Source: Candidatus Brevundimonas phytovorans
GTDB taxonomy: Bacteria > Pseudomonadota > Alphaproteobacteria > Caulobacterales > Caulobacteraceae
Direction of reading: 5' to 3'
Assembly (NCBI GenBank): GCA_029203145.1
Contig: CP119309.1
Location: forward strand, 769,001-833,000
DNA length: 64,000 nt
The position numbers were made by a program, and so were the translations under genes. Shown piece after piece: positions 16,402 to 23,531 of this stretch. Below the pieces are notes generated by a model. The model searched no databases. It saw only the letters and a program-made list of their open reading frames with translations, and was not told where the DNA came from. The first letter of the stretch is position 1, and each line of letters starts with the position of its first letter.

Positions 16402-17817
16402 CTACAGCAGGACGATGGTCGCCAGGCCGAGGAAGATCAGGAAGCCGAAGAAGTCCGTGGTCGCGGTGACGAAGACGGCCGAGGACACAGCCGGGTCGAA
16501 CTTCAGCTTGGACAGGGTCAGCGGCGTCAGCACCCCGACAGTGGCCGCCACCAGCAGGTTCAGGATCATGGCCGCGGCGATGACCGCGCCCAGACGCCAT
16601 TCGTGGAACCAGAAGCCCGCCGCCAGGCCGATCAGGGGCGCCAGAACCAGGCCGTTGGCCAAGCCCACCGTCATCTCGCGCCAGAAGGTTCGGGCGGCGT
16701 TGGACGAGGTTAGTTCCCGCGTGGCCAGGGCGCGCACCGTCACAGTCAGGGCCTGCGTCCCGGCGTTTCCGCCGATGGCCGAGACGATGGGCATGAGGAC
16801 GGCCAGGGCCACGATCTGCTGGATCGTGCCCTCGAAGAAGGCGATGACCCCGGCGCCGAGCACGGCGGTGAACAGGTTGATGCCCAGCCACGGCACGCGG
16901 CCGCGCACGATTTCCAGGACGCCCGAAGACCGATCCTCGTCCGAGACGCCGGCCAGACGCAGGATGTCCTCGCGGTTCTCTTCCTGAATGATATGGACGA
17001 TGTCATCGACCGTCAGTTGACCGACCAGACGCCCGCCAGTGTCCACGACGGGGGCCGAGATCAGATTGTACTTCTCGAAGATGTAGGCGACTTCTTCCTG
17101 ATCGACATCGACGTCGATGGCGTTGACCGGCTGCATCAGCTCGGTCAGCGGCGTCTCGCGCGGCGCGCGCAGCAGGCGGCTGATGGCCACGCCGCCGACC
17201 GGGCGGTTCACCGGATCGACGACATAGATGTCGAAGAAGAGCTCGGGCAGGTCCTCGCCTTGACGGCGGACGTGGTCGATGGTGTCGCCGACGTTCCAGA
17301 ACTGCGGCGCGGCCATGACCTCGCGCTGCATCAGGCGGCCGGCGGAGTCCTCAGGATAGCCCAGCGAGCTTTCGATCGCGGCGCGATCGACCTCGGGCAT
17401 GGCGGCCAGCACCTTCTCGCGCTGGTCGTCCTCCAAGTCCTCGACCACGGCGGCGGCGTCGTCGGAGTCCAGCTCCTGCAGGGCCTCGGCCAGGGTCAGG
17501 TGGGGCACCCGCTCCAGCACTTCCTCGCGGATGCCGTCGTCCAGCTCGGGCAGGGTGTCGGCCAGCAGCTCCGGCGGCAGCCACTGCACCACCACGGCGC
17601 GGTGCTCGGACGTCAGGAAGCCCATCAGGTCGGCGACGTCGGCGGGGTGCAGGTCTTCCAGCAACCCGCGCAGGCGCATGCCGTCGCCGTCGTCGGCGGC
17701 GTCCACGACCTTTTCGACGAAGGACGCCGTCAGGGCGTAGTCCTCGCCGAGGGCGACGTGATCTTCGGTTTCGATTTCAGTTGCAGGGGCCGGGGAGGCG
17801 GAATCCGTGTGGGTCAC
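16402..17817 (-). CDS. mgtE: MgtE-type magnesium transporter
   Basis: Mg2+ channel of 471 residues. The N-terminal MgtE superhelical domain (LLEDLHPADVADLMGFL, LPELDDGIREEVLERVPH, MPEVDRAAIESSLGYPEDSAGRLMQREVMA) is followed by two CBS domains (about residues 150-270). Five membrane helices follow (about 300-471), with the pore segment SAIGGNAGTQALTVTVRALATREL. The cytosolic domains close the pore when Mg2+ is plentiful. The start is GTG with GGGGAGG about eight bases upstream. The 80-base gap to the lysozyme gene suggests independent or loose coupling. Confidence 0.94.
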   Translation of the reverse strand: MTHTDSASPAPATEIETEDHVALGEDYALTASFVEKVVDAADDGDGMRLRGLLEDLHPADVADLMGFLTSEHRAVVVQWLPPELLADTLPELDDGIREEVLERVPHLTLAEALQELDSDDAAAVVEDLEDDQREKVLAAMPEVDRAAIESSLGYPEDSAGRLMQREVMAAPQFWNVGDTIDHVRRQGEDLPELFFDIYVVDPVNRPVGGVAISRLLRAPRETPLTELMQPVNAIDVDVDQEEVAYIFEKYNLISAPVVDTGGRLVGQLTVDDIVHIIQEENREDILRLAGVSDEDRSSGVLEIVRGRVPWLGINLFTAVLGAGVIAFFEGTIQQIVALAVLMPIVSAIGGNAGTQALTVTVRALATRELTSSNAARTFWREMTVGLANGLVLAPLIGLAAGFWFHEWRLGAVIAAAMILNLLVAATVGVLTPLTLSKLKFDPAVSSAVFVTATTDFFGFLIFLGLATIVLL

Positions 17818-17880
17818 GTGTCTGCCTCCCCGAATGTTTTCAGCCCTGGTAGGAGGCCGAATGTCGCCCTGTCAGATCGA

Positions 17881-17965
17881 TGGTGCGGTCGAGAAGACTC
17901 GAACTTCCACGGGTTGCCCCACAGCGACCTCAACGCTGCGCGTCTACCAATTCCGCCACGACCGC
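17881..17965 (-). tRNA. tRNA-Leu(GAG)
   Basis: 85-nt class II tRNA on the minus strand: acceptor GCGGTCG/CGACCGC, discriminator A, encoded CCA. The D-arm is GGTAGACGCGC-like, the anticodon loop TTGAGGT (anticodon GAG, reads CUC/CUU), the variable arm around TGGGGCAACCCGTG, and the T-arm AAGTTCGAGTCTT. Confidence 0.95.
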
Positions 17966-18043
17966 TCGCATCGGAGGGCGGGCAATAGCGGAGAGGCGAC
18001 GGAAAGAAAAGGGGGTTTTGCGGAAATAGGCGAAGGGGATGAT

Positions 18044-18182
18044 TTTCCTCCCCATTTCATGGGGAGGGGGACCACGAAGTGGTGGAGGGGGCGGCGCAAA
18101 CGGCTGACGCGGAGTCGCCCCCTCCGTCACGACGCTATCGCGCCGCGCCACCTCCCCATTCGCTCCGCAAACAGGGAGGAAA
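18044..18182. repeat. Dispersed intergenic palindromic repeat, copy A
   Basis: About 138 bases, matched almost base for base by copy B at 40753-40890. It contains nested inverted repeats: CCTCCCC...GGGGAGG, ACCAC-GAA-GTGGT, and GAGGGGGCG...CGCCCCCTC. It ends in CCTCCCCATTCGC and AGGGAGGA. No open frame is shared between the copies. It fills much of the gap of about 330 bases between tRNA-Leu and the FliN-like gene. Confidence 0.8.
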
Positions 18183-18191
18183 GCGGGAAAT

Positions 18192-18301
18192 TGAGCCGCG
18201 TCGGGTCGAGAAGGCGGAGCCTTTTGACCGCGACTCCAACATAAACTGAGCCGCGTCGGGTCGAGAAGGCGGAGCCTTCTGACCGCGGCTCCAGCATTAA
18301 G
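18192..18301. repeat. Two tandem 55-bp palindromic units
   Basis: Units at 18192-18246 and 18247-18301 share TGAGCCGCGTCGGGTCGAG, AAGGCGGAGCCTT and GACCGCG-CTCCA and differ at a few positions. Each folds on itself: GAGCCGCG at the left pairs with CGCGGCTC at the right (perfect in unit 2) and GAAGGC-GGA-GCCTTC forms the inner hairpin. The second unit overlaps the stop codon of the FliN-like gene, so it may also serve as its transcript end. Confidence 0.75.
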
Positions 18302-18602
18302 CCGCGCCGGCCATGAAGTCGTAGATGTCGGCGGTGCGGGTCACGGTGATGGCGATGCGGTCATCACGAATCTCGATCTCGCCGCGCGCGACCGGATGAT
18401 TATTCGCCAGGATCCAGACCTCGTCGCGTTCGGAGGCGTCGAGCGGGATCACCGCGCCGCGACCCATGCGCAGCAGCTGTTGCATCGGCAGGACCGAACG
18501 GCCCAGCACGACCGAAATCTCGACTTCGACGGCTTCGATCTGGCTCAAGACGATACTCACAATCAACGGGCGGCCCTTGCGCCGCCGCGTCGAGAGACAC
18601 AT
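18297..18602 (-). CDS. FliN/SpoA-domain protein (flagellar switch-like)
   Basis: SpoA-fold protein of 101 residues. The core VEVEISVVLGRSVLPMQQLL, MGRGAVIPLDASERDEVWIL and NNHPVARGEIEI is the FliN/SpaO C-terminal signature, so it probably belongs to the flagellar motor switch C-ring or a related export apparatus. It lacks the N-terminal region of full-length FliN, and no fli operon surrounds it, so it may be a stand-alone paralog. The ATG at 18602 has no clear ribosome site; a GTG at 18560 giving VSIVLSQIEAVEVEI fits the domain start better. It is divergent from lipB with only 9 bases between. Confidence 0.8.
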   Translation of the reverse strand: MCLSTRRRKGRPLIVSIVLSQIEAVEVEISVVLGRSVLPMQQLLRMGRGAVIPLDASERDEVWILANNHPVARGEIEIRDDRIAITVTRTADIYDFMAGAA

Positions 18603-18611
18603 TGAAGCGTC

Positions 18612-19328
18612 ATGCTTGCCGACCCGTTAAGTATCGCCCCGTCATCTTTGATCCGCCTCGACGGCCGTGCCGTCGAATGGGCGGTCTCGACCGGCTATGT
18701 CGACTACGAACCCGCCGTCGCGGCGATGGAGGCCCGCGTCGCCGCCATCGCGGCGGGTGAGGCCGAGGAGGTGGTCTGGCTGCTGGAGCATCCGCCCCTC
18801 TATACCGCGGGTGTCTCGGCCAAGGACGACGACCTTCTGGCGCCCGACCGCTTTCCGGTCCACCGGACGGGGCGGGGCGGGCAGTTCACCTATCACGGGC
18901 CGGGCCAGCGCGTGGCCTATGTCATGCTGGACCTCAACAAGCGCGGCAAGGACGTGCGGGCCTTCGTCCATGGTCTGGAAGACTGGATCATCGGCGCCCT
19001 GGATCAGTTCGGGGTCGAGGCGGGGATGCGCGACGGCCGCGTCGGCGTCTGGGTCGAGCGCAAGGGCGCGGGCTGGAGCCGCGAGGACAAGATCGCCGCC
19101 ATCGGCGTCAAGGTCCGCAAATGGGTCAGTTTCCACGGCATTAGCCTGAACGTGGAGCCGGATCTGGACCATTTCGGCGGCATCGTGCCCTGCGGCATCA
19201 CCGAGCACGGCGTCACCAGTCTGGTCGATCTGGGCGTTCTGGCGACGATGGATGAGGCGGACGGGGCCTTGAAGGCCTCTTTCCAGCGAGTGTTCGGCCC
19301 GGCTCAAACCGGCGAGCCGCCGCTCTAG
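18612..19328 (+). CDS. lipB: Lipoyl(octanoyl) transferase LipB
   Basis: Transfers octanoyl from acyl carrier protein to lipoyl-dependent enzyme subunits (pyruvate and 2-oxoglutarate dehydrogenases, glycine cleavage H). 238 residues. The motif LLEHPPLYTAGVSAK, the RGGQFTYHGPGQRVAYVMLDL loop, the catalytic Lys in AAIGVKVRKW and the acyl-accepting Cys in IVPCGITEHGVTS are all present. Monocistronic; its last bases overlap the DUF805 gene on the other strand by 4. Confidence 0.95.
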   Translation: MLADPLSIAPSSLIRLDGRAVEWAVSTGYVDYEPAVAAMEARVAAIAAGEAEEVVWLLEHPPLYTAGVSAKDDDLLAPDRFPVHRTGRGGQFTYHGPGQRVAYVMLDLNKRGKDVRAFVHGLEDWIIGALDQFGVEAGMRDGRVGVWVERKGAGWSREDKIAAIGVKVRKWVSFHGISLNVEPDLDHFGGIVPCGITEHGVTSLVDLGVLATMDEADGALKASFQRVFGPAQTGEPPL

Positions 19329-19708
19329 GCCTTGGGCGGTGCGCCGTAGCGGTTGAAGGTCTTCTGGCCCGGCAGCAGCACCAGATCGACGCAGACCATC
19401 ATCAGCAGCCCAAGAGCGATCCAGTCGAACGGCGCCGCCGGGCGCGGCCAGGCCATGGCGAAAGCCAGCAGGATGAGCCCGCTCCACCATCCCGACCGTC
19501 CTCGATCATGCAGCCGCTGCGACAGCAGGCAGGCGCCGCAATAGAGCAGGGCCGCCGCGACGAGCCAGCCGACGATGTCATGCGCCTTGAGCGGCGCCCA
19601 GAGGTCGAAGGCCGCCCATAGCAACAGCACGGCGCCCGCCCCGACGAGGAAGGCGATGCGGCCGATGCGGCCGCTGGACGTCAGAAACAGATCAGAGAAG
19701 CGCTGCAT
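19325..19708 (-). CDS. DUF805 membrane protein
   Basis: Inner-membrane protein of 127 residues with about four hydrophobic segments. The DUF805 signature SGRIGRIAFLVG at residues 12-23 and LSQRLHDRGRSGWW in the middle identify the family, whose function is unknown. It ends QKTFNRYGAPP, also typical. Convergent with lipB, overlapping by 4 bases. Confidence 0.85.
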   Translation of the reverse strand: MQRFSDLFLTSSGRIGRIAFLVGAGAVLLLWAAFDLWAPLKAHDIVGWLVAAALLYCGACLLSQRLHDRGRSGWWSGLILLAFAMAWPRPAAPFDWIALGLLMMVCVDLVLLPGQKTFNRYGAPPKA

Positions 19709-19859
19709 CCGCCCGGATTAGGGCCCTGTCCGGCCCGAGTAAACGGGCGGGAACGGCGGCAAGCGTGGCGGTCAATTCGTCGCGGGGCTTTAACGGGGCC
19801 CTTTCTTGGGTTTAAACACGGCGAAACCGCGTTTCGACGGCCTTCTGGGAGTATCCTCC

Positions 19860-21338
19860 ATGCAACGTCTGCTCACCGCCTCGGCGGCAGTTCTCGCCCT
19901 GGCCCTCGCGGCCGGCAGCGCCTCGGCGCAGAACTTCAGCGATCTCGCGCGTCAGGACCTTCAGGCCACGCACGACGCCCTGAAGGCCAACCACCCCGCC
20001 GCCGTGGTGCCGGGCGCCGCCAGCGAAGCCTTCCGCGGCTGGATCGACGCGGGCCTGCAGGACGCGATGTCCAAGGCCAGCCAGGTCAACAGCGGCGAAA
20101 GCCACGCCTACCTGCTGCGCTACTACGCCAACGGCTTCCGTGACTCCAACATCGCCACCAGCCCGACCTTCGAGGGGGCCAGCCCCTTCTTCGCCACCGG
20201 CTGGCCCGGCGTGGCGACGGCCTGGCGCAACGGCGAGTATGTCGTCTCCTACGTCCAGCCGGGCGTGCGCGGCGCGCCGCCGGTCGGCGCCGTGGTCAAG
20301 AGCTGCAACCTTCAGCCGATCGCCGAATTCGCCAAGGCCAAGCTGGATGGCTTTGAAGGCGACCTGACGACCGAGGCTGCGCGCGTCCGCACCGCGCCCT
20401 ATCTGCTTTGGAACCGCAACAATCCCATGGCCGGCGGCGTGCCCTCGACCTGCGAGTTCCAGATCGGCCGCCGCGCCCGCGAGATCTCGCTGAGCCCGCA
20501 ACCCGCCACCCCGGCCAATCTGGAAGCCGCCTACCGCGCTTCGGTCTTTACGCCGGGCGCGGCCAAGCTTTCGATCGAGCAGGTTGACGGCCGTCCGTGG
20601 CTGCACGTCAACTCGCTCGAAGACAACGCCGGCTGGGACGCCTTCTTCGCCCAGGTCGAGGGCCAGATCGACACCCTGCGCGGCGCCCAGGGCCTGGTCA
20701 TCGACCTGCGCGGCGCCGAGGGCGACTCGGTCAACGCCACTTCGCGCGGCTATGGCCTGGCCAACCGTCTCTGGACGCCGGAGTTCACCGTCAGCCGCCA
20801 GCCGGAAGCCGGTCAGATCACCTATCGCGCCACTCCGACCAACCGTCAGTGGTTCGCCGACACCCTAGGCCGGATGCAGGCCGATCCCCGCTTCGTGCAG
20901 GAATCGGCCGCTGTGATCGAACAGACCCAGGCCATCGTCGCCGCCTTTGACGCCGCTCTGGCCGCCGGCCAGCAGACCTTCGTCATGCCGGGCCGTCCCT
21001 CTGTGGCCGACACCGGCGCCGCCAACCCGGTCCAGGGCAAGGTCGTGGTTCTGGTTGACGGCGGCTGCACCAACGGCTGCCTGGACACCCTCGACCTGCT
21101 GACCCGCCTGCCGAACGTTCGTCTGGCCGGTTCGCCGACCGCCGTGGACTCGATCTTCATCGAGCCGACCGTGCAGCGTCTGCCGTCCAACTATTCGGAC
21201 CTCAGCTATGGCCACAAGGCCTGGACCACGCGTCAGCGCGGCAACAACCAGGGCTATGTCCCGGCGCAGGGTCTGGCCTACACCGGCAACCCGACCGACG
21301 AAGCCGCCGTGCGCGCCTGGGTGGGGACACTCTTCTAG
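19860..21338 (+). CDS. Secreted S41-like (tail-specific protease fold) protein, probably inactive
   Basis: Protein of 492 residues with an Ala-rich signal peptide (ends ASAQ, residue about 21). The C-terminal half has the S41/ClpP-crotonase-like layout: GLVIDLRGAEGDSVN, then KVVVLVDGGCTNGCLDTLDLLTRLPNVRLAGSPT. In related S41 proteins the segment reads C-x-S-x-C with the nucleophile Ser; here it is CTNGC, so the Ser is replaced by Asn and proteolysis is doubtful. The two Cys likely form a disulfide in the periplasm. The ATG at 19860 is chosen because the signal peptide begins there, with GGGAG eight bases upstream. Monocistronic. It could act as a binding or scaffold protein. Confidence 0.75.
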   Translation: MQRLLTASAAVLALALAAGSASAQNFSDLARQDLQATHDALKANHPAAVVPGAASEAFRGWIDAGLQDAMSKASQVNSGESHAYLLRYYANGFRDSNIATSPTFEGASPFFATGWPGVATAWRNGEYVVSYVQPGVRGAPPVGAVVKSCNLQPIAEFAKAKLDGFEGDLTTEAARVRTAPYLLWNRNNPMAGGVPSTCEFQIGRRAREISLSPQPATPANLEAAYRASVFTPGAAKLSIEQVDGRPWLHVNSLEDNAGWDAFFAQVEGQIDTLRGAQGLVIDLRGAEGDSVNATSRGYGLANRLWTPEFTVSRQPEAGQITYRATPTNRQWFADTLGRMQADPRFVQESAAVIEQTQAIVAAFDAALAAGQQTFVMPGRPSVADTGAANPVQGKVVVLVDGGCTNGCLDTLDLLTRLPNVRLAGSPTAVDSIFIEPTVQRLPSNYSDLSYGHKAWTTRQRGNNQGYVPAQGLAYTGNPTDEAAVRAWVGTLF

Positions 21339-21441
21339 GGGCCTACCGCGCTTCGCGCTCATTTCATGAGTGGGCCTACCGCGCTTCGCGCTACTTGAGG
21401 CCATGTTCTAGGGCCTACCGCGCTTGCGCTACTTGAGGCCC
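21339..21441. repeat. Triple short palindromic repeat
   Basis: Three adjacent units start at 21339, 21372 and 21411, each beginning GGGCCTACCGCGCTT and containing GCGCT. The second and third continue ACTTGAGGCC, which pairs with the initial GGCCT to give a hairpin. A relative lies at 13310-13342. The cluster directly follows the stop of the S41-like gene and may act as a transcript-end structure. Confidence 0.7.
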
Positions 21442-21518
21442 GTTAGGGGCTGCGAAGCGATCTGATCTATTGGGGCCGGACGGTGGAAACATCGTCCGGC
21501 CCTTCCTATTTTGGGCTC

Positions 21519-22010
21519 ATGACCCAGACCGAATCCCCCACGCCGCTGCGTTCGCCCTCGGGCTTTGATCTGACGCCGCCGAGCGAGAGCCAGCGCATCG
21601 CCCTGGAGGCTGACCTGTCGCCGGAGGAGAAGCGCGTCCTGCTGGCCCATGGCACCGAGGCGCCGTTCTGCGGGACCTTGCTGGGCGAAAAGCGGGCCGG
21701 GGTCTTCTGCTGCCGGGAATGCGGCCTGCCGTTGTTCCGTTCGGCGACCAAGTTCGAAAGCGGCACCGGGTGGCCCAGCTTCAGCGTCCCGGTGGACGAG
21801 GCGCACGTTCGCGCCGTTCGTGACGAGACCTACGGCATGGTCCGTGTCGAAACCCGCTGCGCCCGCTGCGACAGCCATCAGGGCCACGTCTTCCCCGACG
21901 GTCCGCCGCCCTCCGGCCTGCGCTACTGCATCAACTCGGTGGCCCTCAGCTTCGTGCCTGAAGGCGCCGCCCTGCCGGACCCTCTGGGACGCGGCGACGG
22001 GACCGCCTGA
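21519..22010 (+). CDS. msrB: Peptide-methionine (R)-S-oxide reductase MsrB
   Basis: Repairs R-methionine sulfoxide in proteins; 163 residues. Two zinc CxxC pairs (CCREC near residue 67 and CARCDSHQGHVF), the substrate loop KFESGTGWPSF, and the catalytic Cys in GLRYCINSVALSF are intact. A leading region of about 30 residues (RSPSGFDLTPPSESQRIALEADL) precedes the domain. ATG is chosen; a GTG 12 codons upstream is less likely. Single gene, transcribed rightward toward a hypothetical exported protein. Confidence 0.95.
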   Translation: MTQTESPTPLRSPSGFDLTPPSESQRIALEADLSPEEKRVLLAHGTEAPFCGTLLGEKRAGVFCCRECGLPLFRSATKFESGTGWPSFSVPVDEAHVRAVRDETYGMVRVETRCARCDSHQGHVFPDGPPPSGLRYCINSVALSFVPEGAALPDPLGRGDGTA

Positions 22011-22072
22011 GCGAATAGTCGTTTTGGGGCCGCATTTGCGGTTAGGGTGGGGGTGAACGGGAGTATGGGCGC

Positions 22073-22681
22073 ATGATGATCGAACTGGCCGCCGCCGCGA
22101 TGCTGCTGGCGAACATGGACCCGGAGGGCGTGGTCGCGACTGCGCCGCGCGGCCAGCAGGCTATTCCGACGGTCACAGCCGCCGCCCTGGCTGAAGCCAC
22201 CACCGATGCTTCGCCCAGCACGACGGTTCAAAGCGCCGCCCCGCACGGCCTGTCGACGGACGAGCAGATTTCTCGCTGGATCGGCGAGCGCACGGCCAGC
22301 GCGGCCCCTGCGCCGATTGATCCCTGGGCCGAAGCGGACGCCGGACCGCGCAGGATGCACGGCCAGGTCAGCGTCGGCATGGGGACAGGCGGCTATCAGG
22401 ACTATTCGGCGGCCGTCTCCTTGCCGCTGGGCGAAACGGGCACGCTGAACCTCATGGTCAGCCAAACCAAGAACAGCCCCTGGGGTTATGGCTACGGTTC
22501 GCCGTGGGGCTATCCCTATGGCGGCGGCTATGGCCGCCCGTTCGGGCTGGTCGAGCCGTTCGGCTATGAGGGCGGCTATCGCAGCCGGACCTATGCCCCT
22601 CTGCGCAGCCGTTCCGAGCTGCGCAACGAGGACGTGACGACCAAGTCGGCCGGTGTCTCGATTCAAATCGGCGGTAACTAG
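22073..22681 (+). CDS. Hypothetical exported Gly/Tyr-rich protein
   Basis: Unrecognised protein of 202 residues. A hydrophobic N-terminus (MMIELAAAAMLLANM) could be a signal or anchor. The middle contains a beta-type segment (HGQVSVGMGTGGYQDYSAAVSLPLGETGTLNLMVSQT), reminiscent of one or two beta strands of an outer-membrane protein. A stretch of Pro, Gly, Trp and Tyr follows (WGYGYGSPWGYPYGGGYG), and the C-terminus ends TKSAGVSIQIGGN. Codon use is normal. Expected in the envelope; function unknown. Confidence 0.65.
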   Translation: MMIELAAAAMLLANMDPEGVVATAPRGQQAIPTVTAAALAEATTDASPSTTVQSAAPHGLSTDEQISRWIGERTASAAPAPIDPWAEADAGPRRMHGQVSVGMGTGGYQDYSAAVSLPLGETGTLNLMVSQTKNSPWGYGYGSPWGYPYGGGYGRPFGLVEPFGYEGGYRSRTYAPLRSRSELRNEDVTTKSAGVSIQIGGN

Positions 22682-22799
22682 CCCCATCTCGGACTGAGGC
22701 GTTCGCGCCACGGCGCGGCATGTTTCGACCGGGGCGTCCCATCGCCGCATTCCCTTTGGGCGGCGATCTCCCATATGCGTCGGGAGATAGAGGACCAGT

Positions 22800-23456
22800 A
22801 TGGATAGTTTGCTTAGTTCGGCCGCCGATTTCATCGCCAGACACCATGTCTGGGCCGGGGTCGTTCTAGGGGCAGTCACCTTTCTGGAATCCTTGGTCGT
22901 GATCGGCGCCTTCGTGCCGGCCACGGGCCTTCTGGTCGCCGCTGGCGGTCTGGTGGCGGCAGGCGTGCTCGACCCCGTCAGCGTCATCGCTGGCTGCGTC
23001 ATCGGCGCGGTCATGGGCGACGCCATCTCCTACTGGATCGGTCGCCGTCTGGGCACGGGCGTGCTGCGCCAGCCCATGCTGCTGCCCCATCGTCGCAAGA
23101 TCGCCTGGACGCGGCTCTACTGCCGCCGCTACGGCGTGGCTTCCATCTTCATCGGTCGCTTCTTCGGCCCGCTGCGCGCCTTTGTGCCGGTTATGGTCGG
23201 CGTGCTGCGGATGCGCCAGCGCGTCTTCCAGCTGGCCAATGTCACCTCGGCCCTTGTCTGGGTCCTGGCCATGCTGGCGCCCGGCTATCTGGCCGCCAAG
23301 GGTCTGGCGCAGCTGGAGTTCATGAGCGAGGCCCACGGTCCGACCCTGATGCTGATCGCCTTTGGCGCTCTGGTCGTCGTGGCGGTCGTTGGGATGCGCT
23401 GGCTGAAGGGCAGGGCGGCGAAACGCTCGGCCCTGCTGGCGGCGGCGGTCAAGTAG
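22800..23456 (+). CDS. DedA-family membrane protein
   Basis: Inner-membrane protein of 218 residues of the DedA/SNARE-associated group, implicated in recycling undecaprenyl phosphate or other lipid carriers and in membrane homeostasis. Signatures are LESLVVIGAFVPATGLLVAAGGL and GDAISYWIGRRLG, plus the pair of reentrant hairpins with FIGRFFGPLRAFVPVMVGVLRM, including the essential Arg of GRFFGPLR. About five membrane segments. AGAGGACC precedes the ATG. It ends ahead of a bidirectional terminator. Confidence 0.92.
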   Translation: MDSLLSSAADFIARHHVWAGVVLGAVTFLESLVVIGAFVPATGLLVAAGGLVAAGVLDPVSVIAGCVIGAVMGDAISYWIGRRLGTGVLRQPMLLPHRRKIAWTRLYCRRYGVASIFIGRFFGPLRAFVPVMVGVLRMRQRVFQLANVTSALVWVLAMLAPGYLAAKGLAQLEFMSEAHGPTLMLIAFGALVVVAVVGMRWLKGRAAKRSALLAAAVK

Positions 23457-23479
23457 GCTGTCCTCTAGACGAGCATGAA

Positions 23480-23512
23480 AAAAGGCCCGACCGGATGGTC
23501 GGGCCTTCTTCG
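23480..23512. terminator. Bidirectional intrinsic terminator
   Basis: Eleven-base-pair perfect stem AAGGCCCGACC/GGTCGGGCCTT with a GGAT loop. There is a run of A on the left and T-rich sequence on the right, so it can end both the dedA transcript (plus) and the amidohydrolase transcript (minus). Confidence 0.88.
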
Positions 23513-23531
23513 TTTTCAGCGCTGACGCCGG

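Noticed and set aside
16322..16891. N-terminal extension of the lysozyme frame through mgtE
   Set aside because: The frame is open but it runs across the mgtE coding end on the same strand in a different phase; the translation is Arg/Pro-rich shadow, and family similarity begins after 16321.
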